This document shows, one piece after another, positions 5,420-13,626 of a DNA stretch of 25,536 bases. A model generated the notes under the pieces. That model was not told the DNA's origin. It did not search any database and saw only the letters and a program-made list of their open reading frames with translations. The position numbers and the translations under genes are program-made. Source of the stretch: a virus. The stretch spans positions 1-25,536 of the IMG/VR virus record IMGVR_UViG_3300035180_000396; one strand, given 5' to 3'. The stretch's first letter is position 1, and every line of letters begins with the position of its first letter.

Positions 5420-8038
5420 TTAAAAAGATGTATTGAGCGCGTCGTTCACGCGTGCCCGCAGTTTGCGGTCCTTTATGTTTTTCGCCATCATACGCAAACC
5501 AGACATTACCGGCAACGGCATGCCTGCTGTACCGCTCAATGCCATATCCATGGCGGCCAAAAGTACGGAGGCTGTATTGCTGGTATTCACAGCTCCCGGC
5601 GGCGTTGTGAACATTACCTTAGCCAAGTCATTTACCGCCCGCAATTGCTCCGCCCCACGCTTCCCGAACAGGTAGTCGAGTTTGCCGTCGCTGTCCAACC
5701 GTCGCACCGCCTTGTCGAGCGCGGCCGGCGATATCATCTCGTTGCCCGTGGTATCTCGTGCCACATTTTTGGTCGCCTCGTCCCGGATGTAGCGCACGGC
5801 CTGCCCTTGGATTTCCTTCCACGCCTGCTTGCCGTCTTCGCCCCCGGTTTGCAGCATTTTGCGAGCGTAGCGCATGTCGTCAAGAGACCCCCGGAAGACT
5901 ACCCGGTCGAAAACATCTTCGAGCGCCACTTTGCGGTCGGCCATGCCGCGCTTATTGTTGATGAGGTCAGAAATGACAGCGCGGTTTTCGTATTGGTCCG
6001 CGTACTTCGCCCGGAGTGAGCGCGCCTTAGTATAGAGGGGGCCGGCGGCATCTTCTGTTTGCGCGTCAATCATCTTTTTCAGAATGGTCGAATCGCGGAT
6101 TTCTGCCGGCTCAAACCCGGTCGCCTGGCTGATTTCACGGCGCAGGGCTTCCATTGTTTTCACGTTGGTCGGCAATGGCGCCAAGCTTCCGTCGGCCAAA
6201 CGCTCAGCGACCCCCAGCTTTATGGCGTATTGCTTGGCGTGGTCAGTCAGCGCCGTAGTTTTTAGCCCAGTCGGTTTGCTGTTGAGGTAGTCAATCACGG
6301 AGCCATTTATCGCCTCGTCTCCCGACCCGATGCTTACGGAGGAGCCGGGGTCGACCGGGTTGAGCGCTTCCGGGGACTTTTCCGCTTCCTTGTAGGCGAC
6401 GCGGATTTCGGCCTTATCACGGGCGGCGCGCGCCTGCAGTGCTTTGTCGACGGCGATGCCTACGCCGCGCACGTCGGGGGCTTCCGCGCCCGTCTGGTCT
6501 ATCCACGCCTCAAACGATTGCCGCACAGCCCTATGTTGCTCCGCCGCACGTTCCCGGATAGGCCCGCCAATGTCCGGATTCTTGGCGGCTTCCTGTTCGA
6601 AGCGCAATTGATCGAAGTCGCGGGTCGCTTGGCCCTTGGTCAAGTCGACCGGTACGGGCAACTCTTGGGCGGCGGCCTGGCGCATGCTGGCCACGTCGGT
6701 CGCGGCGGCGCCCGCGCTTCCCATGGTGCCCGGCGTAGGCGTTACCGCGGGCTTCCCCGTGGCCACGTTGGCGACCTTGCTGGCCACACTCTGCACGGCT
6801 TCCCCGGCCCGGCTTGCTGCTTGCGCTACAGGGGCGGCCACGGCTCCGGCTTGCGCTCGAACGGCGGGGGCAGCCGCCTTCATGCCTGCCCCAAGGGCTC
6901 CCATTTCAGCCGTCAGGGGCATAACAGGAATGGCCTGCTGCATGGCGTCGCCAACGTTTTGGGCGTACTCCTGGCCGGTTGCGGTGCGGGGCACGTAAGT
7001 CATGGCGCCCGCGCCCTTCATGGCCTCATTTTCAACCATTTGCGCGGCTTGCTGCGTGCCGAACGAGCCGTCGAGAATGGATTGCGTTATGCCCTTTACC
7101 GTGCCGCCTGCCATGCCCAGCGTGCCGCCAGTAACTCCGGTGACAGCGGTAAGCCCTGCCTCCCCAGCGCCGACAACCTTCTGCCCCAATGTGGGCTCCG
7201 GTGCTTGCTGGATAACGCCTTGCTCCGTTGCCGGCTTCCAGTTGGGGTCGTTCGTCGGGATACCTGCCGCGGCCGTTGTGGGCGGGAGTTTGACGATACC
7301 GGCCCGCATGTCTGCCTCAAGGTCGGCGCGCTCTTGGGGCGTCATTTTGCCGGAAGTGTAGGCGTCCGTAACCGCCTTGGGGAGCAATGTCGGTTCAGGG
7401 GGGGAGGCAGGTCCAGCGGGCGCCGGTTGACCTGCCAAGGTTGCGCCACGTGGCAGCATGACAACGCCGGACTTGACGTCGGACTCAAAGTCGGCGGCCT
7501 CCTCCGGCGTCATCTTCCCGGCCTTGTAGGCATCGTAGACGGCGGCGATGGCGTTGGATGCCGGGGAGGCTTGCTGTTGCTGCGATAGCACGCGCTGAAA
7601 CGTGCTTTGACCAGCAACAGGGGCGGCGGGCGCGGCGCTTTGCGCAGGCGCGGCGACGTCCATTACCCGCGACACATACGCGCGAGTTTTCGGCCCCCAA
7701 TTGCCTCGATCAGTGCCCCCGTGGTATTCGGCCACAGCGGCGTAAGGGTTGCCCTTGTTGCGGTCGAGCGAATCCTTCAGCAAACGCCCGGCAACCTCTG
7801 CTGCATTCTCCGGGCTCAGGTAGGCGTCCACACCGTACTTTTTGAGGGCGGCGTCGCGCGTACCGGGGATGATCTGGAATACGGTCTTTGCCCCCGCTTC
7901 CGATACTTGGTCGTGGTTGGAGCGTTCCCCCTTGGTTACGATTGAGGACAGCAAGCCGGGCGGCAAGCCCAACTTGTCCCCCGTGCTATCGGCAAGTGAT
8001 ACCCAATATGGGTCGCGGTAGCTGTTGGGGGTGTCCAT
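5420..8038 (-). CDS. Ejection / internal virion protein with lytic transglycosylase domain, 872 aa
   Basis: The N-terminal 120 residues form a lytic transglycosylase domain: LGLPPGLLSSIVTKGERSN with likely catalytic Glu38, then AGAKTVFQIIPGTRD (about 48-62) and AAVAEYHGG (about 100-108). It probably opens the peptidoglycan during genome delivery. Two related blocks follow at about 166-196 and 222-252, each with AYxxGKMTPxExADxExDxxxGxVxLP. A Gly/Ala-rich, possibly membrane-active region lies at about 290-420, and the C-terminal 400 residues are largely charged helix. The gene sits where P22 gp16 is encoded, and it may do the same job with an added muralytic domain. It abuts the upstream stop directly; GGAG in that gene serves as its SD. 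Confidence 0.85.
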   Translation of the reverse strand: MDTPNSYRDPYWVSLADSTGDKLGLPPGLLSSIVTKGERSNHDQVSEAGAKTVFQIIPGTRDAALKKYGVDAYLSPENAAEVAGRLLKDSLDRNKGNPYAAVAEYHGGTDRGNWGPKTRAYVSRVMDVAAPAQSAAPAAPVAGQSTFQRVLSQQQQASPASNAIAAVYDAYKAGKMTPEEAADFESDVKSGVVMLPRGATLAGQPAPAGPASPPEPTLLPKAVTDAYTSGKMTPQERADLEADMRAGIVKLPPTTAAAGIPTNDPNWKPATEQGVIQQAPEPTLGQKVVGAGEAGLTAVTGVTGGTLGMAGGTVKGITQSILDGSFGTQQAAQMVENEAMKGAGAMTYVPRTATGQEYAQNVGDAMQQAIPVMPLTAEMGALGAGMKAAAPAVRAQAGAVAAPVAQAASRAGEAVQSVASKVANVATGKPAVTPTPGTMGSAGAAATDVASMRQAAAQELPVPVDLTKGQATRDFDQLRFEQEAAKNPDIGGPIRERAAEQHRAVRQSFEAWIDQTGAEAPDVRGVGIAVDKALQARAARDKAEIRVAYKEAEKSPEALNPVDPGSSVSIGSGDEAINGSVIDYLNSKPTGLKTTALTDHAKQYAIKLGVAERLADGSLAPLPTNVKTMEALRREISQATGFEPAEIRDSTILKKMIDAQTEDAAGPLYTKARSLRAKYADQYENRAVISDLINNKRGMADRKVALEDVFDRVVFRGSLDDMRYARKMLQTGGEDGKQAWKEIQGQAVRYIRDEATKNVARDTTGNEMISPAALDKAVRRLDSDGKLDYLFGKRGAEQLRAVNDLAKVMFTTPPGAVNTSNTASVLLAAMDMALSGTAGMPLPVMSGLRMMAKNIKDRKLRARVNDALNTSF

Positions 8039-9400
8039 TTATTGCGCTCCGGGAGTGGCATATTTCATGTAGCTACGTTGGGGAACCTGCTGTTGACCTT
8101 GCTGCACGCCAAGCGCGCCGGCCTGCTTTGCGACATACTTGCTGGCGAAGTCCGCAAACGTAGAGCCCGCCGGCACATTGACGCCGCCGACGTTAATATC
8201 CTGCTTTGGCTTGCCCAGGTGTCCAACTGCGTTGACCCATTCGCTCTTGGCATTCTCCGTGGCCGCCGTGTATTGGTTCAGCTTGGCCATGCCACGCAGG
8301 AAAGACGCCATTGTCGCAGCATCTGCCGTTTCCTTGGGGAAGCCTTGCATGGCCATAGCAATGTCTTTGTCGGACGCCGGGCCAGGGGGCAACATTTTTA
8401 CCGCCTGATTGTTGCGAATACGGGCGTATTCTTGGCGCATTTGCGTCAGCGCATCCTGATTGCCGGTCGCGTTCTTCAGCCATTCGGACGCGCTGGACAG
8501 TGCGCCATAGCCGCCCCCGTTGTTTTCCAGCCGGGTCGCAAGATCAAGCATTTGCCCCGACGCCTGCGTGCTGGCCACACTGGCGACCGTCGAGTCGTTA
8601 ATGATCTTTTTTGCGCCGTCGTCAAGCTGGTTATTTTTCTGGTTCAGCTCGTAGAGTTTCATCTCCACGTCGCTTTGCAGCTTGTCCCGGTCCAACCCCA
8701 ATTGCCCCGCACGCGTTGCTATGTTGCTGTCGACGTCTCTGATTTGGGCGCCCTTGTATTGGCTTTCCAGCGCCAGGCGTTGCGGCGTGTTGCGGGCTTC
8801 CGCCTGTTTGATAGTTGCCTCTGCCGTACCTTGCGCAACCTTGCCTGGCTGTAGCTCTTGGGCGCGCTGCTGGTCGCCAAGGGTTGAGAAGGTCGACGCA
8901 AACTTTTCCGGACCCATGACCGACGCCAGCATGAGCCCGGCGGTTGTTTTGGCCTGATCCGGAGCGCCTGTAATGAATTGCCCCAAACGAGTCGCAGCGT
9001 CGGCGTCGTCCTGCTGTCCGGCGTTCTTGTAGGCATCCGCCTGCTTGTTGAGGAGGTCGACGGCAATCTCAGGCTTACCCGCCTGCAATGCGCTGTAAAC
9101 CTGCACCGAGTGACTGAGCTTCGCTTGTTGCTGGTCGCCGCTCAATACGTCCCACGATTTTTTGAAATGGTCCGCAAGTTGCGGGTATTTCGTCATCATG
9201 GCCGCATAATCCTTGGCGCCGGCATTGGGATTGCTGGCCAGCCCGGCAAGGTCCACTTGTAGCTGCTGTTGCTGCCTGATGGCCTGCTGTTGGAGGGCCT
9301 GTTGCTGCATGGCCTGATTGATAGCCAAGCCCCCTTGGAAACCTTGCAACGTGGCCTCCATGGGGGACTTCACATTCAATTGGTAGTTGATAGGGTCCAT
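8039..9400 (-). CDS. Ejection / internal virion protein (P22 gp20 position), 453 aa
   Basis: The protein is strikingly Gln-rich at the N-terminus (about residues 23-50, QAMQQQALQQQAIRQQQQLQ) and helical throughout, with long Ala/Gln/Lys stretches and no membrane span. It resembles internal virion proteins that leave the capsid ahead of the DNA. Its place between the gp7-like and gp16-like genes, and its length near that of P22 gp20 (471 aa), support that role; sequence similarity to gp20 itself is not evident by eye. The start ATG 9400 directly follows the upstream TAA, with GGGAG about 10 bases before it. It also directly abuts the next gene, so the three ejection genes form a tightly coupled block. 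Confidence 0.75.
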   Translation of the reverse strand: MDPINYQLNVKSPMEATLQGFQGGLAINQAMQQQALQQQAIRQQQQLQVDLAGLASNPNAGAKDYAAMMTKYPQLADHFKKSWDVLSGDQQQAKLSHSVQVYSALQAGKPEIAVDLLNKQADAYKNAGQQDDADAATRLGQFITGAPDQAKTTAGLMLASVMGPEKFASTFSTLGDQQRAQELQPGKVAQGTAEATIKQAEARNTPQRLALESQYKGAQIRDVDSNIATRAGQLGLDRDKLQSDVEMKLYELNQKNNQLDDGAKKIINDSTVASVASTQASGQMLDLATRLENNGGGYGALSSASEWLKNATGNQDALTQMRQEYARIRNNQAVKMLPPGPASDKDIAMAMQGFPKETADAATMASFLRGMAKLNQYTAATENAKSEWVNAVGHLGKPKQDINVGGVNVPAGSTFADFASKYVAKQAGALGVQQGQQQVPQRSYMKYATPGAQ

Positions 9401-10111
9401 TTAGAACATGCTCCCGGTAATGCCGCCGCCTAAACCGCTACCGCCAAAGCCGGCGACCGTGCTTGCTGGGGCGGCTGTGCTACCGAAGCCGCCCATGCCT
9501 GCGAAGGTGCCCACAGCGCCGCCCAGCGTATTCCACATTCCCGCCTGGCTTTGCCCTTGGGCCAGCGCAAGGCCGGCTTGCGACGCCCCCTGTTGCTGTA
9601 ATAGCGCGGAGATTGAGTTAGCCGATTGCATGCCTGCATTCCCGGACATTGCCGCGGCATTCTGCCCGATGGACGTAATGCCCCCAAGGCGAGAATATTG
9701 GTCGTTAATCATTTGGGACAACAGGGCGGGCCGGAACTGAGCCAACGCCCCTTGCACATTGCCGCCACGTAGACCACCTGTGGCCGACGCATTTTGCAAA
9801 ATTGCCCCTTCCCCTTGCTTTGCCAGCGCGGAAAACTGCGACGAATTTTGAAGAGAGTTCATTGCCGCCGCCTGTGCGTCGTTGCCGTTCAGCCCCAACA
9901 TATCTTGTTGGGCTTTGAGCGAACCAACGCCCGCGTCGGCGTAAGGCTTCAAAAGTTCCTTCATTGCGGCAAACTGCGCTTGTTGAGCTGCAATTGACGT
10001 ATTGGTCGAATTCATTTGAGCGTCGGCGGCACTTTGGGCGGCGTCAGATTGCGCCCCGGAAGACATTACTCCCCCGACAACGGCTGCACCTACTACGGCG
10101 GCGGCTACCAT
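9401..10111 (-). CDS. DNA transfer / ejection protein (P22 gp7-like), 236 aa
   Basis: A Gly/Ala/Gln-rich protein with a hydrophobic N-terminus (MVAAAVVGAAVVGGVMSSG). The middle resembles phage DNA transfer proteins: LKPYADAGVGSLKAQQDMLGLNG, QGEGAILQNASATGGLRGGN, LLSQMINDQYSRLGGI. Length is close to P22 gp7 (229 aa). The protein is packed in the virion and probably inserts into the inner membrane when DNA is injected. ATG 10111 is preferred because the GNAT stop lies two bases upstream and GGGAG is close; the longer frame starting at 10171 would overlap the GNAT gene by about 60 bases. First of three ejection genes. Confidence 0.8.
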   Translation of the reverse strand: MVAAAVVGAAVVGGVMSSGAQSDAAQSAADAQMNSTNTSIAAQQAQFAAMKELLKPYADAGVGSLKAQQDMLGLNGNDAQAAAMNSLQNSSQFSALAKQGEGAILQNASATGGLRGGNVQGALAQFRPALLSQMINDQYSRLGGITSIGQNAAAMSGNAGMQSANSISALLQQQGASQAGLALAQGQSQAGMWNTLGGAVGTFAGMGGFGSTAAPASTVAGFGGSGLGGGITGSMF

Positions 10112-10112
10112 A

Positions 10113-10568
10113 TCAGTCTCCCAACCACTTGGAGTAATAGACCTCCACACGGTCAAACCCCAGGATTTCAAAAAGCCAACTTGCGTCGGCGTGGCACTTG
10201 GAGCCTACGAACCAACGGTCGACCCTCCGGCGCCGCAATTCCATCTCAACAAACTTGAATAGCTTGATACCGCCGCGACCGCCGCGCTTGGCTGGGTGCA
10301 CGTAGAAAATATCCATAGTGCATGTCAGGCAAGTACGATAATGCAGGCCGGGGGCAATGAAGCCGATAAAGTAGCCGACTGGCGTCCCAAGTTCACGGAG
10401 GGTGACAAAGATCAATTCCCCGCGGGCTTCCCTCTGCAAATAAATCTCATATTGGGGGTCGAGTGGCACTTTGTCTTTGTTAAGCGCCAACTCATCCCAA
10501 TGCAGCGGAAAAAGCGGCCGGAATTCCCCCAACCGCTCCGTGAACGACTCGACCTGGCAGGTCAGCAT
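10113..10568 (-). CDS. GNAT-family N-acetyltransferase, 151 aa
   Basis: A small acetyltransferase fold: strand ELIFVTLRELGTPVGYFIGFI, then MDIFYVHPAKRGGRGGIKLFKFVE, where RGGRGG (about 95-100) fits the acetyl-CoA pyrophosphate-binding loop, then CHADASWLFEILGFDRVEVYYSKWLG typical of the C-terminal GNAT substrate region. It would transfer an acetyl group from acetyl-CoA to an amine or N-terminus. The substrate is unknown. The gene overlaps the upstream beta-hydroxylase by seven bases and ends two bases before the gp7-like gene, so it is expressed with virion genes. That placement suggests modification of a structural or ejection protein rather than host takeover. Confidence 0.82.
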   Translation of the reverse strand: MLTCQVESFTERLGEFRPLFPLHWDELALNKDKVPLDPQYEIYLQREARGELIFVTLRELGTPVGYFIGFIAPGLHYRTCLTCTMDIFYVHPAKRGGRGGIKLFKFVEMELRRRRVDRWFVGSKCHADASWLFEILGFDRVEVYYSKWLGD

Positions 10569-11149
10569 GCCGGCTTGCTCGTGCGAATGTCGACGACCAA
10601 ATGGATACGGTCGTCGGCGCTGTTGTTCACAACGTCATGCATCAGGCGGTTATTGAACCACCAGACCTCCCCCGTCCGCATGTTGACCTGCTCGTCCTCA
10701 CACGTGAAGAGCGAGCCGACAGCGGCCTGCAGGACGATATGGAAGCGGTCGTAATACTCAGCATGCGCGGCGGTATCCGGGTGCGGATAAATCTGGCCGC
10801 CCGGCTTGAGTTTGTTGATAATGCAGCGACCCAGGCGCTCCCCTTGCACAGCGGCCATTAGGTTGAAGATAAGCCCCCGTGCTTCCGGAATCTGCTTAAA
10901 AATCGGGTAATCCTGACATTCATGTTGATCGAAATTCGCCAAGTGTTGCGCCAATGCCTCTTCCGTCTGATGCACGGAACGGGGAGGGAAGCGCAAAATA
11001 ACGCTTTCAGTGTCGCCGAACGGCCCTTGCGGATAGTCCCGCAAGTAAGTGTCCTCCTTCCACACGTCGCCCATTTTGGCTAGGCGATGGATGGCGAGAA
11101 GAAGCGGGGCGGTATCGACGCCGGACGCAATGCGTAGGAAGTTTTTCAC
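10562..11149 (-). CDS. Aspartyl/asparaginyl beta-hydroxylase-family 2OG-Fe(II) dioxygenase, 195 aa
   Basis: The double-stranded beta-helix signature is visible: YPHPDT gives His123 and Asp125, LMHDVVN gives His171 as the third iron ligand, and Arg181 (DDRIHLVVDIR) is placed to bind 2-oxoglutarate. Also typical are LKPGGQIYPHPD and GEVWWFNNRLMHDVVNNS. The enzyme would hydroxylate Asp, Asn or another residue of a protein using O2 and 2-oxoglutarate. The start is GTG 11149, with AGGAG 8 bases upstream. It overlaps the GNAT gene by seven bases and precedes the ejection genes, so a virion or ejection protein is a plausible target. All key residues are intact, so it is probably active. Confidence 0.88.
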   Translation of the reverse strand: MKNFLRIASGVDTAPLLLAIHRLAKMGDVWKEDTYLRDYPQGPFGDTESVILRFPPRSVHQTEEALAQHLANFDQHECQDYPIFKQIPEARGLIFNLMAAVQGERLGRCIINKLKPGGQIYPHPDTAAHAEYYDRFHIVLQAAVGSLFTCEDEQVNMRTGEVWWFNNRLMHDVVNNSADDRIHLVVDIRTSKPAC

Positions 11150-11182
11150 GGGGATTTCTCCTTTTCAGGGTAGGGCGCGGCC

Positions 11183-11210
11183 GGACGCGCAAAAGGTACT
11201 CAGCGCGCCC
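11183..11210 (-). other. Inverted repeat in intergenic gap
   Basis: On the minus strand GGGCGCGC and GCGCGTCC form an 8-bp stem (one G-T pair) around a 12-base loop. It lies in the 95-bp gap before the hydroxylase gene and just downstream of a weak promoter match. No T-run follows, so it is not a convincing intrinsic terminator; it may structure the leader of the hydroxylase mRNA. Confidence 0.4.
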
Positions 11211-11240
11211 ATTATCCCCGCATTTTGCCCCCGTGGTAAA
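11211..11240 (-). promoter_or_regulatory. Possible internal promoter for the hydroxylase-ejection genes
   Basis: On the minus strand TTTACC (11240-11235), an 18-bp spacer and GATAAT (11216-11211) give a moderate sigma70 match. It lies in one of the longest gaps of the late operon, upstream of the beta-hydroxylase, GNAT and ejection genes, where an internal promoter would make sense. The -35 box is weak, so this remains a candidate. Confidence 0.3.
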
Positions 11241-11244
11241 GGGG

Positions 11245-11589
11245 TTAGCTCTGCACAAACCCGTCGATATTCAACGCCGTGATGGAAGACGCGGCGCCGG
11301 CCTGTGCCTGCACGAAATCCCCAGCGGACAACGCCGGTACGTCGACGTCAATATAGCTGTTGGCGGGAATAGAGGTCGTCGGAAGCATAACGTTCGCATC
11401 TCCGGGGGAGCCGCTCACTGGCACCGCCCATGCTTTGACAGTTACCGCCCCCACTGTGGTATTGGCAAATCGAATACGGGCATTCCGCACGATACTGTTC
11501 GCGGGGCTGGCTGGCGCAATGAAAAGCGTATCGGGGGCGGCATTGTTGACCTGCTTGGAGCCAAAAAGCTTGCCAAATGTGAGCGCCAT
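11245..11589 (-). CDS. Small virion-associated protein of unknown function, 114 aa
   Basis: The protein is Ala/Val/Thr-rich with alternating polar and hydrophobic residues, suggesting a beta-sandwich (VRNARIRFANTTVGAVTVKAWAVPVSG, YIDVDVPALSAGDFVQAQAG). It has no membrane span, signal peptide or catalytic motif. Its size and composition are like small decoration or appendage proteins in tailed-phage structural operons. It lies four bases after the coiled-coil gene and before a 95-bp gap, with AGGG upstream of ATG 11589. I do not recognise a named family; structural role is inferred from context. Confidence 0.65.
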   Translation of the reverse strand: MALTFGKLFGSKQVNNAAPDTLFIAPASPANSIVRNARIRFANTTVGAVTVKAWAVPVSGSPGDANVMLPTTSIPANSYIDVDVPALSAGDFVQAQAGAASSITALNIDGFVQS

Positions 11590-11593
11590 GGCG

Positions 11594-11869
11594 TTAAATC
11601 CCTAGAAAAGATTCGATTTTCTCAATTCGACGGAGAATATCGGTTAAATTGGGCTGGCGTGCGGCCAAAAGTAGCTGGATTTCCTCTAATTTGTTGAGGA
11701 TTGGCGTTAGATTCGGCGGGCGCCCGCTTCCGAGTTGTTGCAATAGCTCGTCGATGTTCGTCGGAGCAACCTCGCCGACCTCAGTGAATAGCTCCTCAAA
11801 CGCCCGGATAAGCTCCGGGGTCGGGAGAAACAGTTGGAGCTGTTGGCGGCTTATTTTTAACGCGCCCAT
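11594..11869 (-). CDS. Small coiled-coil protein in the tail-needle gene position, 91 aa
   Basis: The C-terminal half contains two heptad blocks with the same opening, NLTPILNKLEEIQLLL and NLTDILRRIEKIESFL, separated by AARQP. The N-terminal half is amphipathic helix (PELIRAFEELFTEVGEV). The protein would form a short trimeric or dimeric coiled coil. It lies two bases after the gp10-like gene, the position that P22 uses for the tail needle gp26, though it is much shorter than gp26 (233 aa) and similarity is not evident. It could be a minimal plug or a linker to another appendage. The function is not established. Confidence 0.65.
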   Translation of the reverse strand: MGALKISRQQLQLFLPTPELIRAFEELFTEVGEVAPTNIDELLQQLGSGRPPNLTPILNKLEEIQLLLAARQPNLTDILRRIEKIESFLGI

Positions 11870-11870
11870 A

Positions 11871-13286
11871 TCAAACCGCCAGCCCTTCTATCTTCGCCTC
11901 AATGCGAGCAATAGACAAATGGGCATCCGACGTGCCGCGGAAGCGCTGAATTCGCCAATTCCGCATGTTGCCCTGTTGCAACCAACTCAGGCGAGCGGCG
12001 CGCCGCCCCTGCTTGCCGGCGCTACGGGGGCGCTCTTGGCTCCACGTCTCGCCGTCAAGGGAGTAAGAGGTCCAGATTGTGGGGTCGACGTTCAATGCCA
12101 CATGGCCGGCTAGGGCGATAAGTTCAACCTCGTGGAAGATGGCCCCTGCAGACTCATTGTAGACGACCACGGTGCCGAACTCCCAACCGTTTGCGGTGCC
12201 GTAATGGCTGGAAATATTGTCGACGAATACGCCGACCGTGGCACCCGTAGGGTCGCCGGAAATCCATTTGTCATACGCCCATACCAAACCCCGGGCGCGG
12301 TATTGCCCCTTGCCGACAAGGCTTGATGTAAGAATGTACCAAACGGGTTCGCCCACTGCAGCGGAGCCGCTTGCGTCATATACCAACGTCTGGTCGGGCA
12401 AGTGTAGGTATAACAGACGGTGATTTTTGTCCATCCGGGGCTCAAGTACCGCGGTCGACAGTTGCGCCTCCGTGTACCCCTGCAGAATGGTGTCGACCTC
12501 GCGGGTCGACAGCGGCGTAGTGATGCCGTTGACGCCAAACCACACGGCTGGCGGCTCATTGCGGGCACTTCCTAAAAAGGCGATGCCGTTGTATGTAGTC
12601 AGGGAGAAGATGCACGCCGCGTCGGTGCCGATTGCCCCGCGTACCATTTGCGCGCCAGCATTACGGGAGAAGGGGAAGAGTGATCCGCCGATATTGTCGA
12701 AGACTTCCACCGTATAGCGGCCAACTGCGCAAACCTCGTCGCGCAATTTCAAAAGGCATTTGATAGGGTCCGGGTCAACTTCGGCGCTCCCATACTTGAG
12801 CGGGTTAACGCTGAATGGGTCCGTCAGTTCCGTTACCACAAGCGACGTGCCGTCCGTGGTCATGAAGTAGCCGTCGACCCACAGCACGTCAAGCGTGGTC
12901 CCGAGGTCCGTGTCGGTGACTTGCGCAAGCGTCGTGCCGTCGTAGTACCACAGCTTGCCGGCGCTAGCCACAGCCAAGCGGTCGAAGGAGTAGTCGAAGC
13001 TTACAGGGGTAGTCGTGCCGCCAATATCCCCGATTACGGTAAGCGTGCCGGCCGCGTCGACCTTTACCAACTTGGAGCCCATGGCCCTGTAACAAACCCC
13101 ATTCCAATTTATACCGCCCCGATCAACCCCAGGGCCAGTCGCCAACAAAGCAATCCCGTCGGCCGGTCGGAGATAGCCGTTAGAAATGCCCTGCTTTTTT
13201 GGGACCGGCACGAGGTTGCGCGGGTAGGAGGTGCGGAACTCCCCCGACGCGTCGGTGTAAATCCCGTTGAGAACGGGGATTTGCAT
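11871..13286 (-). CDS. P22 gp10-like packaged-DNA stabilisation / tail hub protein, 471 aa
   Basis: It closes the portal vertex after packaging as part of the tail machine. Similarity to P22 gp10 is visible along the length: YPRNLVPVPKK, NGYLRPADGIALL, a beta-propeller-like series (SFDYSFDRLAVASAGKLWYYDG), LGTTLDVLWVDGYFMTTDGTSLVVTEL, KCLLKLRDEVCAVGRYTVEVFDNIGGS, YNGIAFLGSARNEPPAVWF and RLLYLHLPDQTLVYDASGS. Length (471 aa) is close to P22 gp10 (472 aa). The start ATG 13286 directly follows the upstream TAA. Gene order gp4-like, two small genes, then gp10-like supports the assignment. Confidence 0.9.
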   Translation of the reverse strand: MQIPVLNGIYTDASGEFRTSYPRNLVPVPKKQGISNGYLRPADGIALLATGPGVDRGGINWNGVCYRAMGSKLVKVDAAGTLTVIGDIGGTTTPVSFDYSFDRLAVASAGKLWYYDGTTLAQVTDTDLGTTLDVLWVDGYFMTTDGTSLVVTELTDPFSVNPLKYGSAEVDPDPIKCLLKLRDEVCAVGRYTVEVFDNIGGSLFPFSRNAGAQMVRGAIGTDAACIFSLTTYNGIAFLGSARNEPPAVWFGVNGITTPLSTREVDTILQGYTEAQLSTAVLEPRMDKNHRLLYLHLPDQTLVYDASGSAAVGEPVWYILTSSLVGKGQYRARGLVWAYDKWISGDPTGATVGVFVDNISSHYGTANGWEFGTVVVYNESAGAIFHEVELIALAGHVALNVDPTIWTSYSLDGETWSQERPRSAGKQGRRAARLSWLQQGNMRNWRIQRFRGTSDAHLSIARIEAKIEGLAV

Positions 13287-13613
13287 TTAGGCTGCCGCCT
13301 CGCCTGGCTGAAAGTGCATGATTGTGGTCGTCGAGTCGGCCAAGTAGGCAATGGAATCATACTCCAAAGGCTTCTCGATAACCAGCACAGACCCAGCGCC
13401 GCCGGAGACTGCGACCGGAGTCTCGTTGACCGTGCATACTTTGCCCGGCTCGTCCGTACTGCTGAAGGTGACGAAATAGCCCAACACTGCCCCTTGGTTA
13501 ACAATCCGGATAGCGTGATTGCCCTTGCCGCATACAATCGTTTGAGACGCCGTCGTCGCGGTAACTTTCTGATTGGCCCCGCGGCGCGGCTGGAATGGGG
13601 ATTCTGAAGACAT
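13287..13613 (-). CDS. Small probable virion protein, 108 aa
   Basis: A beta-rich protein with no membrane segment: NQKVTATTASQTIVCGKGNHAIRIVNQGAVLGYFVTF, then GSVLVIEKPLEYDSIAYL. The pattern resembles small structural or decoration proteins placed between the gp4-like and gp10-like genes of podoviruses, but I cannot name a family. AGGAG lies six bases before ATG 13613, a strong ribosome binding site that predicts high expression, as expected for a multicopy capsid component. It ends directly against the gp10-like start. Confidence 0.65.
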   Translation of the reverse strand: MSSESPFQPRRGANQKVTATTASQTIVCGKGNHAIRIVNQGAVLGYFVTFSSTDEPGKVCTVNETPVAVSGGAGSVLVIEKPLEYDSIAYLADSTTTIMHFQPGEAAA

Positions 13614-13626
13614 GGAGGGCTCCTAA

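Noticed and set aside
6518-7588. Rightward open frame of 356 codons opposite the ejection protein gene
   Set aside because: Gly/Arg/His-rich translation with no family resemblance, fully antisense to the transglycosylase-containing protein.
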